64,000 bases of DNA from positions 62,001 to 126,000 of the forward strand of contig CALJKV010000005.1 of the NCBI GenBank assembly GCA_937974245.1. Reading direction: 5' to 3'. The first letter of the stretch is position 1. Each line of letters begins with the position of its first letter. This document shows positions 1 to 8,800 of this stretch, one piece after another. The DNA comes from an uncultured Chloroflexota bacterium (GTDB lineage: Bacteria > Chloroflexota > Anaerolineae > Aggregatilineales > Phototrophicaceae). The notes beneath the pieces are model-generated. The model worked only from the letters and a program-made list of their open reading frames with translations. It was not told the DNA's origin and ran no database searches. A program made the position numbers and the translations under genes.

Positions 1-3
1 ATT

Positions 4-120
4 ATGTTTTGGGAATGTCCCAATTGCGGGCAGTCGTATTTTGGCGAGCAACCGCCCGACCTGTGTGATTATTGCCAGGATTTTACCACCTGGCGGCAGG
101 TGAACCAGAATCGTTCGTGA
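4..120 (+). CDS. Rubredoxin-like zinc-ribbon protein (possibly only the C-terminal end)
   Basis: A 38-residue frame beginning MFWECPNCG and containing CPNCG, then GEQPPDLCDYC, ends at TGA 118-120. The two CxxC knuckles with the GExPP linker are those of rubredoxin-like domains, as in the tail of rubrerythrins, which bind one Fe or Zn. The frame stays open to the window edge, so this is either a tiny stand-alone protein starting at the ATG or the end of a longer gene (for example a rubrerythrin-type protein). It converges on the permease gene with a 20-base gap. Identity of the domain is fairly secure; completeness is unknown. Confidence 0.55.
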   Translation: MFWECPNCGQSYFGEQPPDLCDYCQDFTTWRQVNQNRS

Positions 121-140
121 AGGAGGTGCGTAGTACTGGC

Positions 141-1049
141 CTACTGTCGACCACGCATCCGGGGGTCTAGTACGTCGCGCAGGCCGTCACCCAGTAGATT
201 GAAACCCAATACACCCAGCATAATTGCCAGGCCGGGGTACATAATCAGCCAGGGGGCGATTTCCGCTAGTCCCCGGTTGGAACTGAGCATCAAGCCCCAC
301 GATGGCTCGGGTGGTTGTGTTCCCAGCCCGAGGAAACTCAATCCGGCTTCGGTGATGAGCGCCCACGAGAGTGCCAGCGATACTTGTACAATCAGCGGCG
401 CGAGCATGTTGGGCAGAACGTGGCGCAGGAGAATGCGAGTTTCTGGTGCGCCGATACAGCGGGCAGCGGTGACAAATTCCGTCTCCTTGAGCGATAGTAC
501 CGGCCCCCGTGCGACTCGCGCAAAGATTGGTGTGTACACAATCGCAATCGCCAGAATAGTGTTTTCCAGCCCTGGTCCCCGAATCGTGACGATCAACAGC
601 GCCAGTAACAGTGACGGAAATGCGAACAGAATATCCATCAGGCGCATCAGCACTGTATCCGGGTTCCCACCCAGATACCCCGCAATGGCGCCGACAAAAG
701 TCCCGGCCAGGGTAGCTATCAATACCGATAAAGTGGCGACCTGAAGTGAATTCGCGCCACCTTTCATAAGGTTACTGGCGACATCTCGCCCGAATTGATC
801 TGTACCTAAAATATAGGCCGGGATTTCACCGGGGGCTTTCAGCCGGTCAAGCGGATGCTGTTCCAGAATAGGGAAGGGGGTTAATTTGAGTAAACCGGCG
901 ACGCTGATGAGTACAAACAGTCCCACCAGCGTCACTCCCACCATGCCACTCAGATTGTGCCGGAAGTTCCGCAGGAACTCGCGCAGCGGCCCGCGCTCCA
1001 GTTGCTTAATGGGTTGACTTAGAGAAGTGGCTTTATTCATGGCTGGCAT
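141..1049 (-). CDS. Peptide/nickel-type ABC transporter permease (DppC/OppC family)
   Basis: This 302-residue inner-membrane protein is the second permease of an Opp/Dpp-type importer. It has a cytoplasmic N-terminus, a first membrane helix around residues 35-55, a periplasmic loop with the family phrase LGTDQFGRDV, and the ABC-permease EAA loop ending EAGLSFLGLG that docks on the ATPase. Its start overlaps the end of the upstream permease gene by 17 bases, so the two are translationally linked. No ATPase gene follows: the next gene downstream is on the opposite strand. Substrate could be peptides, nickel or other small solutes; sequence alone does not decide. Confidence 0.9.
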   Translation of the reverse strand: MPAMNKATSLSQPIKQLERGPLREFLRNFRHNLSGMVGVTLVGLFVLISVAGLLKLTPFPILEQHPLDRLKAPGEIPAYILGTDQFGRDVASNLMKGGANSLQVATLSVLIATLAGTFVGAIAGYLGGNPDTVLMRLMDILFAFPSLLLALLIVTIRGPGLENTILAIAIVYTPIFARVARGPVLSLKETEFVTAARCIGAPETRILLRHVLPNMLAPLIVQVSLALSWALITEAGLSFLGLGTQPPEPSWGLMLSSNRGLAEIAPWLIMYPGLAIMLGVLGFNLLGDGLRDVLDPRMRGRQ

Positions 1050-1998
1050 AGCTGATTCGCGGGTCTATGGCCGCATAGATCAGGTCTACGGCCAGGTTGA
1101 CGATGACAAAGTTGATGGCAATGAACAATGTGACACCTTGTACCAGGGCGTATTCGCGCTGTGTGATGGCATTCACCGCCAGTCGCCCAATACCCGGCAG
1201 TGAAAAAATCTGCTCAGTGATAAAAGCGCCGCCCAATAGATAGCCAAATTCAACCCCGATCAATGTCACAACCGGAATCAGAGCATTCCGCAAGGCGTGT
1301 CGCCGGATCACAACGCGTTCACGCAGCCCCTTGCTGCGTGCCGTCCGCACGTAATCCTCATTCATCACCTCTAACATCGCGGAACGGGTCATCCGCATGA
1401 CCGAAGCTGAAAACGAGAAACCCATCGTAATCGCCGGGAAGATAAGCTGCTGAATATTCAGCCAGGGGTCTTCAGTGAAACTGGTATAGTTGCCTGAATT
1501 GGGCAGAATGCCAAAATACACCGACAGCACATAGATAATCAGTGTACCCAATAGGAAGTTCGGTACGGCCAGCCCCAGCATCGAGAACATCCGTCCAAAC
1601 AGGTCAATCAGTGAATTGTGACGAATTGCCGAAAGAATGCCAATCGGTATCCCGATACTCAAAGCGATGACGATCGCCATGAAAGCCAGTTCAAGTGTGA
1701 TCGGAAAATGTTTCATGATAAGGGGCAGCACCGCTGAGCCATGCCGTATTGAAAAACCAAAATTACCTTGAAGGGCATCGCCAAGCCAAACGAAATACTG
1801 CTGAATCGGCGGTTGATCCAGCCCGTAATAGGCTTCCAGTGCCGCTCGCTGCTCGGTTGAGAGCATACCGGCCTCGGTGCCGAGCTGCGCAGTGATCTGG
1901 TCGCCTGGGATCAAGCGAATTGCAGCAAAAACCAGAATCGAGATGCCGATTAAAGTTGGGATAAATGCGATTAGCCGTTGAGTCAGGTAACGTGTCAT
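1033..1998 (-). CDS. Peptide/nickel-type ABC transporter permease (DppB/OppB family)
   Basis: First permease of the importer, about 321 residues. It opens with the typical MTRYLTQRL helix, contains the long periplasmic loop with GLDQPPIQQY, and the EAA loop around RHALRNALIPVVTLIG. An in-frame TTG at 2010 would add four residues; ATG at 1998 fits the usual family start (M-x-R-Y-L). It lies between the binding-protein gene and the second permease, 51 bases after the former with a strong stem-loop in the gap. Confidence 0.9.
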   Translation of the reverse strand: MTRYLTQRLIAFIPTLIGISILVFAAIRLIPGDQITAQLGTEAGMLSTEQRAALEAYYGLDQPPIQQYFVWLGDALQGNFGFSIRHGSAVLPLIMKHFPITLELAFMAIVIALSIGIPIGILSAIRHNSLIDLFGRMFSMLGLAVPNFLLGTLIIYVLSVYFGILPNSGNYTSFTEDPWLNIQQLIFPAITMGFSFSASVMRMTRSAMLEVMNEDYVRTARSKGLRERVVIRRHALRNALIPVVTLIGVEFGYLLGGAFITEQIFSLPGIGRLAVNAITQREYALVQGVTLFIAINFVIVNLAVDLIYAAIDPRISYASHE

Positions 1999-2011
1999 TG
2001 TAGAGATCAAC

Positions 2012-2035
2012 GGGGGCGGATCTATACCCGCCCCC
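2012..2035 (-). terminator. Intercistronic stem-loop after the binding-protein gene
   Basis: An 8-bp GC-only stem (GGGGGCGG / CCGCCCCC) with an 8-base loop lies between the stop of the binding-protein gene and the start of the first permease. There is no long U tract, so it is more likely a partial terminator or 3' RNA stabiliser that lets the binding protein be made in excess over the permeases, as is common in ABC importer operons. Role inferred. Confidence 0.5.
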
Positions 2036-2049
2036 TTGCTGATACCTGA

Positions 2050-3567
2050 CTAGCGATTAATCTGTGCTGCGTACAGGAAATATAGTGAATCGTTGGCTGT
2101 GGGTTCCCACCCGGTGACATACGATTGATGTGCCGTATAGGTGTATGGCGCATACAACCATACCCAGGGCGCTTTTTCCGCGAGTTCCCGTTGCAATTGC
2201 GCGAAGATTTCATAACGCGCCGCCGGGTCGGTTTCCACCTGTCCCTGTTTCATCAGGCTGTCCAGCGAATCGTCAATATATCCGGCGACATTCTGGAATC
2301 GTGCGTCATACTGCCAGTAACGTGCGTACATCGTGTAGGGATCGGTACGTCCACCATTAAGCGCCACCGCTGCGGAGAAGTCACCTGCCAACCAGCGGTC
2401 AACATAGGTGTTAAGTTCGAGCGATTCAATTTCAACAACGATATTGATAGCAGCCAACTGTGCCTGGATGACTTGAGCGATAGCGCTTGCTGTTGGCGGT
2501 TCGGCATTTGCTACGATAACCGGTAGTGTGAAACCTGCTTCCATACCGGCAGCTGCCATTAGTTCTTGCGCTCTGGCAACGTCTTGTTGATAGCAGAAAA
2601 GGTCGTCCGTCGGCAGCGCGAAACTCGCCATTGTCAACGGCCCGGTGACACGGCCTTCACCTAAAGCTGCCGAGTCCACGATTTCCTGCCGGTTGATGGC
2701 GCAGGAAATTGCCTGGCGAACTTCGAGTTTGTCCAGCGGCTCAACAGCGGCCCGCAGTTGCAGTACATTGTAAGAAAGTACCGGCGTGCGATGCAGCGTA
2801 ACATTCGCATCACCGATCAGCAGGGTAGCGACCAGCGGATCATTCAGATAGGCGAAGTCAATGGTGCCTGCCCGCAGCGCCGCCAGAATCGAGGCTTCAT
2901 CGGGGATAATGCGGATTTCGATGCCGTCGACATACGGGCCATCACCCCACCACGCTTCGTTGGCGGCCAATACCATCTTCTCTTCTGGTGTCCATTCCGC
3001 TAGTTTGAATGGGCCGGTACCAATCGTAACGAGCGCCGGGTCTTCTTTGGCAATTACGTCCGACGAGAGAATGACAGCATTTGTGCTTGCCATCGCGGCC
3101 AGCAGTGGCACGTCCGGTTGGGTCAGATTGAAGATAACCGTGTAATCATCCGGCGCATCCATAGATTCGATGCTTGCATAATTGGTCGCTGCAGCCGATG
3201 CGACATCCGGGTTCAGCAGACGGGTAAAGGATGCAATGACATCTTCTGCCGTGAAATCTGAGCCGTCGTGGAAAGTGACACCCTGGCGCAGATTCATAGT
3301 CAGTTTCAGGCCGTCTTCCGAGAATGACCAGTCGGTAGCCAGTGCCGGAATCAAGTTCAGATCGTTGTCGGTTGTCACCAGTGGCTCATAAATCATGGAC
3401 AGTGCAGCCAGCGAAACGAATGCGGTCTGTGTGTGCGGGTCGAGTCCGGTGGCATCCACTGCGCGTGCCATAATCAAGGTGTTGTCCTGTGCGGACATAG
3501 GTAGCGCAACGCTCAACAACCCCAGCATGACCAGAAGAAATAGGCCTGTGCGTATAGAACGTGACAT
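2050..3567 (-). CDS. Extracellular solute-binding protein, family 5 (peptide type)
   Basis: A 505-residue secreted binding protein feeding the two permeases downstream. Residues 1-27 form a signal peptide with a hydrophobic core and a PMSAQD junction; there is no lipobox Cys, so it is not an obvious lipoprotein. Family 5 marks include GLDPHTQTAF near the N-terminus, LRQGVTFHDGSDFTAEDV and ALRAGTIDFAY. Length is typical. A strong ribosome site (AAGGAG) stands about 10 bases before the ATG. The ligand is not determinable; family members bind peptides, nickel, opines and sugars. Confidence 0.9.
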   Translation of the reverse strand: MSRSIRTGLFLLVMLGLLSVALPMSAQDNTLIMARAVDATGLDPHTQTAFVSLAALSMIYEPLVTTDNDLNLIPALATDWSFSEDGLKLTMNLRQGVTFHDGSDFTAEDVIASFTRLLNPDVASAAATNYASIESMDAPDDYTVIFNLTQPDVPLLAAMASTNAVILSSDVIAKEDPALVTIGTGPFKLAEWTPEEKMVLAANEAWWGDGPYVDGIEIRIIPDEASILAALRAGTIDFAYLNDPLVATLLIGDANVTLHRTPVLSYNVLQLRAAVEPLDKLEVRQAISCAINRQEIVDSAALGEGRVTGPLTMASFALPTDDLFCYQQDVARAQELMAAAGMEAGFTLPVIVANAEPPTASAIAQVIQAQLAAINIVVEIESLELNTYVDRWLAGDFSAAVALNGGRTDPYTMYARYWQYDARFQNVAGYIDDSLDSLMKQGQVETDPAARYEIFAQLQRELAEKAPWVWLYAPYTYTAHQSYVTGWEPTANDSLYFLYAAQINR

Positions 3568-3675
3568 AATATACAGCTCCTTAAGGAAATAAAAAGATCG
3601 GTCTGTAGGGACAACCTGCTTGGTTATGGACGAAACTCTCCTTTTCTATTCCGGTTTCTGGCAATCAGTATCCTG

Positions 3676-4149
3676 TTAGGCCATCAGCCGCTTTCTGTAA
3701 ATCAACTCGGTTACATCGGGTAGGACGTAAGCCGGAATTGCGCCAACCTGGTCGAAGCCATGCCGCTGGTAAAACCGTTGTGCATCCATATTAAAGTCGG
3801 ATACCAGCAAAAATAGATCCTGCCCCGCTTCAAGTGCCTGTCGCTCGACTTCAGCTAACAGTGTGCCGCCAATCCCAAATCGTGTGCAGTCAGGGTGGAC
3901 GCCAATCAGCCGCAGATACATGCTGCGCCCGAAAGCCCCACCCGGTAAGCACCAGGCGAACCCACAGGCAGGGTATCCTGTCATATCTGTCACCAGCAGG
4001 AGGTCCTGGGTCTGTAAGGCTCTTTCAAACTGAGTACTGATTTTATCCACTGTCAGGTTGTACCGCTGCCATAGAGGGATGAGAACCATCCATCCGGTAA
4101 TCACGGGTATGTCCTTCACTGTCATGAATCGGATGCTGTTGGCGTCCAT
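3676..4149 (-). CDS. GNAT-family N-acetyltransferase
   Basis: A 157-residue single-domain GNAT protein. The acetyl-CoA binding region is visible as LRLIGVHPDCTRFGIGGTLLAEVERQA (motif A, R/Q-x-x-G-x-G/A in the form TRFGIGG) and the C-terminal YQRHGFDQVG (motif B). ATG at 4149 is preceded by GAGGAAG at proper distance. Substrate unknown. It sits as a single gene between the importer and adenylosuccinate lyase, on the same strand as both. Confidence 0.8.
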   Translation of the reverse strand: MDANSIRFMTVKDIPVITGWMVLIPLWQRYNLTVDKISTQFERALQTQDLLLVTDMTGYPACGFAWCLPGGAFGRSMYLRLIGVHPDCTRFGIGGTLLAEVERQALEAGQDLFLLVSDFNMDAQRFYQRHGFDQVGAIPAYVLPDVTELIYRKRLMA

Positions 4150-4235
4150 CAGTGTCTTCCTCAGTTCGTAATGATTTGATTCTAACCGTAATTGTTCATA
4201 CTGCCAATTGAAATGGATATATCTGACAAAAGGGG

Positions 4236-5633
4236 TCAGGCGTTTCGCAGTGCCATTGCCAGTTCACGGGCGCGTTGGGGTGCATCCCCGACATACGACT
4301 CGGCCACTAATGTCGCTCTTATCGTCTTGGCGGTGAGCAGCGTGTTCAGGGTTTCGTCGGCGCATAGGCTGTCTACCAGCGGGTTTGGCTTTCCCTGGTG
4401 CAGCGTTTCCCAGGCGGCCAGGCTGTGTTCTCGGATGATTTCGTGCAGCGCCTGGCGATCCCCGCCTCGCCGTGTCGCTTCCATCAATAGTCTTTCGGTG
4501 GCAGCGAAAACGCCGTATCTATCAAGGTTTCGCCGAATAGCCTGGTCATCCAGTCGTAGCCCCACCAGAATCCGGTGCGCTCGAATCAGTAGTTCGTCAG
4601 TCGCCAGAAATGCTTCCGGCAGCACCGTCCGCCGGTTGGCCGAATCATCCAGGGTGCGTTCGAGCAAGCTGTGCGCGGCATTGTCCCAGGCTACACGGGG
4701 CAGGGTGGCGACATAACGCGCAAGGCTGTCCATATTTTCCGCATGAATCGGGTTGCGTTTGAAAGGCATGGCTGACGACCCGACCTGCCGCTGCCCAAAT
4801 GGTTCGCTCCATTCTCCAAATGGCGGCGATTGCAGCAACCGCACGTCAAACGCGAACTTATAGAGTGTTAGCGCGAGTCCCGCCAGGGCGTTGAGGATGT
4901 CCCAGTCCTGACGGCGCGGATAAGTCTGAGTGGTAATTGTGAACGCATTCAGCCCCAACTTGCTCATAATCTGAGCTTCCATCTCATACGGTGTCATACC
5001 TGTGCCGGAGAGCAGATCGGCATACGAGGCTGCGGTCCCAACCGCACCTTTGAATCCTTTGCCGCGAACCTCACTTCTTGTCCGTTGGATGGTTGCATAA
5101 TCAGCCAGCAAATCCTGGGCGTATCCCGCCAGTCGGTAGCCCACAGTGGTCGGTTCTGCAGGTTGCAGGTGAGTGAAGGCCATACACACATGATCGGCCT
5201 CGCGCTCAATCAGACCGGCCAGCACCCGCAGTAAATCACCCAATTTGCCCGTGATAATATCCAGACTTTCGCGCAGGCGCATCGCATCGGCGTTATCCTC
5301 GACATCCATGCTCGTCGCGCCCAGGTGGATGATGCCGCCACCAACAGGGCATTGTTCAGCATAAGTACGGACTTCTGCCATCAGGTCATGATGGATTTCC
5401 GCTTCAATAGCGTGGGCGTGTTCCAGGTCAATGTCACCCTGGTGGTTGCGTAAATCAGAAGTCTGTTCAGCAGTAACCAACCCGGCGGCCTGCTGGGTTT
5501 CGGCCAGTACCACCCAGATTCGTCGCCACAATTGCCGCTTGTAGCCATCCGACCAGATGCGGCGCATTTCTTCCGAGCCGTAACGCCAGGTGAACGGGCT
5601 GAGAAAAGTATCGTGGGTGAAGGTGGTCGGCAT
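4236..5633 (-). CDS. purB: Adenylosuccinate lyase
   Basis: About 465 residues. It cleaves adenylosuccinate to AMP and fumarate, and SAICAR to AICAR, in purine synthesis. Family marks: HLGATSMDVEDNAD (catalytic His region), TTVGYRLAGYAQDL and the fumarase/ASL signature GSSAMPFKRNP with the mobile catalytic Ser. The ATG at 5633 is chosen over the one at 5639 because GGAGG lies 9 bases before it but only 3 before the other. Related lyases share the signature, but the TSMDVEDN and SSAMPFKRNP forms favour PurB. Confidence 0.88.
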   Translation of the reverse strand: MPTTFTHDTFLSPFTWRYGSEEMRRIWSDGYKRQLWRRIWVVLAETQQAAGLVTAEQTSDLRNHQGDIDLEHAHAIEAEIHHDLMAEVRTYAEQCPVGGGIIHLGATSMDVEDNADAMRLRESLDIITGKLGDLLRVLAGLIEREADHVCMAFTHLQPAEPTTVGYRLAGYAQDLLADYATIQRTRSEVRGKGFKGAVGTAASYADLLSGTGMTPYEMEAQIMSKLGLNAFTITTQTYPRRQDWDILNALAGLALTLYKFAFDVRLLQSPPFGEWSEPFGQRQVGSSAMPFKRNPIHAENMDSLARYVATLPRVAWDNAAHSLLERTLDDSANRRTVLPEAFLATDELLIRAHRILVGLRLDDQAIRRNLDRYGVFAATERLLMEATRRGGDRQALHEIIREHSLAAWETLHQGKPNPLVDSLCADETLNTLLTAKTIRATLVAESYVGDAPQRARELAMALRNA

Positions 5634-5736
5634 TGTCATTGCCCTCCTGATTTACCATGAGACGGGGCTGATATTCAGACCATGATTGTATCTCGAAACC
5701 AGAGAGGTTTATATGCAAATTAACCACCTTACTCAT

Positions 5737-5765
5737 TTGACAACCTTTCAGGTATGTTATATACC
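5737..5765 (+). promoter_or_regulatory. Sigma-70-like promoter for the pullulanase gene
   Basis: A perfect -35 TTGACA (5737-5742) is followed by TATACC at 17 bases (5760-5765) or TATATA at 15 bases (5758-5763). It lies about 80 bases before the pullulanase start, in the divergent gap with purB. Confidence 0.6.
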
Positions 5766-5841
5766 TACGGCAGACTAGAAGACGTTTCCTCGTTGATACG
5801 TTCGCACATCCCATTTTTAAGGAGATACAGAGGCGAAATCT

Positions 5842-8800
5842 ATGAACAATCTTTTTCAGCATAAACAGAAAACTATCTTAATTATTGTAGTATTGTTTCT
5901 GGGGTTGTTGGTGCTGCTTAGTGTGGCGGTTACCGCGCAAGACATGACTGCACCGGAGAGTGTCACCATCGCCGGAACGGTTCAAAGTGTTCTGGGCTGT
6001 CCCGGCGATTGGCAGCCGGAATGCGAAGTAACGCATCTGGCCTATGATGCCACTGATGATGTCTGGCAGGCGAGCTTTGATCTCCCCGCCGGAGACTATG
6101 AGTACAAAGCGGCGCTCAATAGTGGTTGGGATGAAAATTACGGCGCGAATGCCGAACCTGGCGGCGGAAATATCGCTCTCTCGCTGGCAGAAGATACCAC
6201 TGTGACCTTCCTCTATGACCACAAAACACACTGGGTTACGGATACCGTCAACACGGTCATTTACACCGTCCCTGGTAGTTTCCAGAGCGAAATCGGCTGC
6301 TCGGACGACTGGCAGCCGGACTGCCTGCGCTCGTGGCTGCAAGACCCGGATGGCAATGGAATCTATAACTTTGCTGCCATCAACATCCCGGCAGGAGAAT
6401 ACGAAGCGAAAGTTGCCGTCAACCAGAGTTGGGATGAAAACTACGGCGCAGGTGGTGAGGCTGGGGGTGCTAATATTCCCTTCACTGTGGGCGGAGACGG
6501 CTTTGATGTTAATTTCGGTTACAGCCCATCGCGGCATTTCATCAACATCAAAGTGACCGACCCGAACGCGGTAGTTGCCATTGAAGAACCGCCGGTTGAA
6601 GAAGAGGTAACAGGTGGCCTGCCCACGCAGATCCCTGCCGGTAATCCGAATGGCTTCCCTGATCCTGACACCGTGTCTGTTCCTGGTACAATCCAGAGCA
6701 AAATCGGTTGTCCGGGCGACTGGCAGCCGGAATGCCAGGCCTCCTACTTGCAATACGATGGCGCGAATGGAATCTGGTCCGCTACATTTGAGATTCCCGC
6801 TGGCAACTATGAATACAAAGCGGCGCTGAACGATAGTTGGGATGCCAACTACGGTCTGAATGCCGAAGAACATGGCCCGAATATCCCGCTTGAACTGGCG
6901 GAAGACACGGCGGTCACATTCTACTACGACCACCAGACCGGCTGGATTACTGATAACGTCAACAGCATTATCGCCACTGCGCCCGGCAGTTACCAAAGCA
7001 CGATTGGCTGTCCTGGCGATTGGCAGCCGGAATGTATGCGCTCCTGGCTGCAAGACACTGATGGCGACGGCGTGTATGTCTATACCACCGCATCAATCCC
7101 GGCAGGTGACTACGAAGTGAAAGCCGCCATCAACCAGGGTTGGGACGTAAACTTTGGTGTGGATGGCGAAGCGGGTGGGGCAAACATTCCCTTCACCATT
7201 CCTGTAGACTTTGCCCTGACTCAGTTCAGTTATGACTCGGCCACCAACGTTCTTACGGTTGTGGTAAATCCCGATGTCACCGGCAGCGCGTTTGTTGGTG
7301 GGGCAGGGGCGTCAATACCTGCGCCGGTCGCTGTGGAACAGCCAGAGATGGTGGTTATCCCTGGTACGATCCAGAGTGTTGCTGGCTGCGATGGCGACTG
7401 GCAGCCCGATGGTGCCTGTACCGCGCTGACCTATGATGAAGCCGACACGGTATGGCAGGGGGCCTTTGACCTCCCGGCAGGCAGCTATGAATATAAAGTC
7501 GCCATCAATGGTGCATGGACGGAAAACTATGGCGGTGCTGCCGATAGCGGCGGCCCGAATATCCCATTGAATCTGGCTGAAGACACTACCGTGAAGTTCT
7601 ATTACAGCCACGTCACCCATTGGGTAGCTGACAGCGTGGCTGACCTGATCGCCACCGCCCCCGGAAGCTACCAGGCGGCGATTGGCTGCCCCGGCGACTG
7701 GCAGCCGGACTGCCTGCGCTCCTGGTTGCAAGACCCAGATGGCGACGGTGTGTACACCTTCATAACGGGTGATATCCCGGCGGGTGACTACGAGGTAAAA
7801 GCTGCTATCAACGAAAGCTGGGATGTGAACTACGGTTTGGATGGCGAACCCGGTGGCGCTAATATTCCCTTTAGCGTGCCGGAAGATGGTATGGTGGTCG
7901 CTTTTGCCTATAACTCCAGCACCAATATATTGGTTGTCGGGGTTGGCGTGATGCCATCTGTTGGTAAAGTTGCCCTCCCTGATCTGAGCAAAGCCCAGGC
8001 GCACTGGGTCACGCGGGATACTATCGCCTGGAATCTGGGCGACATTGAAGAGGGTACAACCTTCGCCTTGCATTATGCGATTGAGGGCGGGCTGACCGTT
8101 TCATCATCGGGTATCAACAGCCTGTCCTCTATCCCGCTGACGGTTGATGCCAACGGATTGAGTGATGAAGTTCTGGAGCGTTTCCCGCAGTTAGCCGGAT
8201 TCACCGCACTCAGAATCAGCGAGGCTGACCTGGGTATCGTGCCGGGCATCCTCAAGGGGCAGTTCGCCGTCAGCAGCAGCGCGGGCGATGCCACATCATT
8301 ACAAATCCCTGGTGTGCTGGACGACCTGTACACCTATGACGGCCCGTTGGGTGTAACCTATGATGGTGATGTGCCAACCCTTAGTGTATGGGCACCAACG
8401 GCCCAGCGCGTCCGCCTTCACCTTTTTGGCGACTCAAACCCCGAAACCGAAGCTCAGATTTTGAACATGACGCTTGATCGCGAATTCGGCGTATGGAGTA
8501 TTACCGGCGAATCGGACTGGACAGGCAAATTCTACCTGTATGAAGTCAAGGTCTACGCCCCGGCAGCCGAAGCGCTGGTCACGAATCTGGTGACGGATCC
8601 CTACAGTTTCAGCCTCTCAATGAACAGCCAGCGCAGTCAGATTGTTGACCTGGCCGATCCCGCGCTTATGCCGGAAGGCTGGAATGAGCTTGTCAAGCCG
8701 GAATTAAACGCGCCGGAAGACATCGTAGTCTACGAACTGCATATCCGCGATTTCAGCGCCTTTGATGAAACCGTGCCAGAAGAACATCGCGGTAAGTTCT

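Noticed and set aside
5878..7053. 391-residue open frame antisense to the X25-like modules
   Set aside because: The pullulanase frame on the plus strand has clear domain repeats; the antisense frame mirrors them (repeated RLPIA/RLPVV words).
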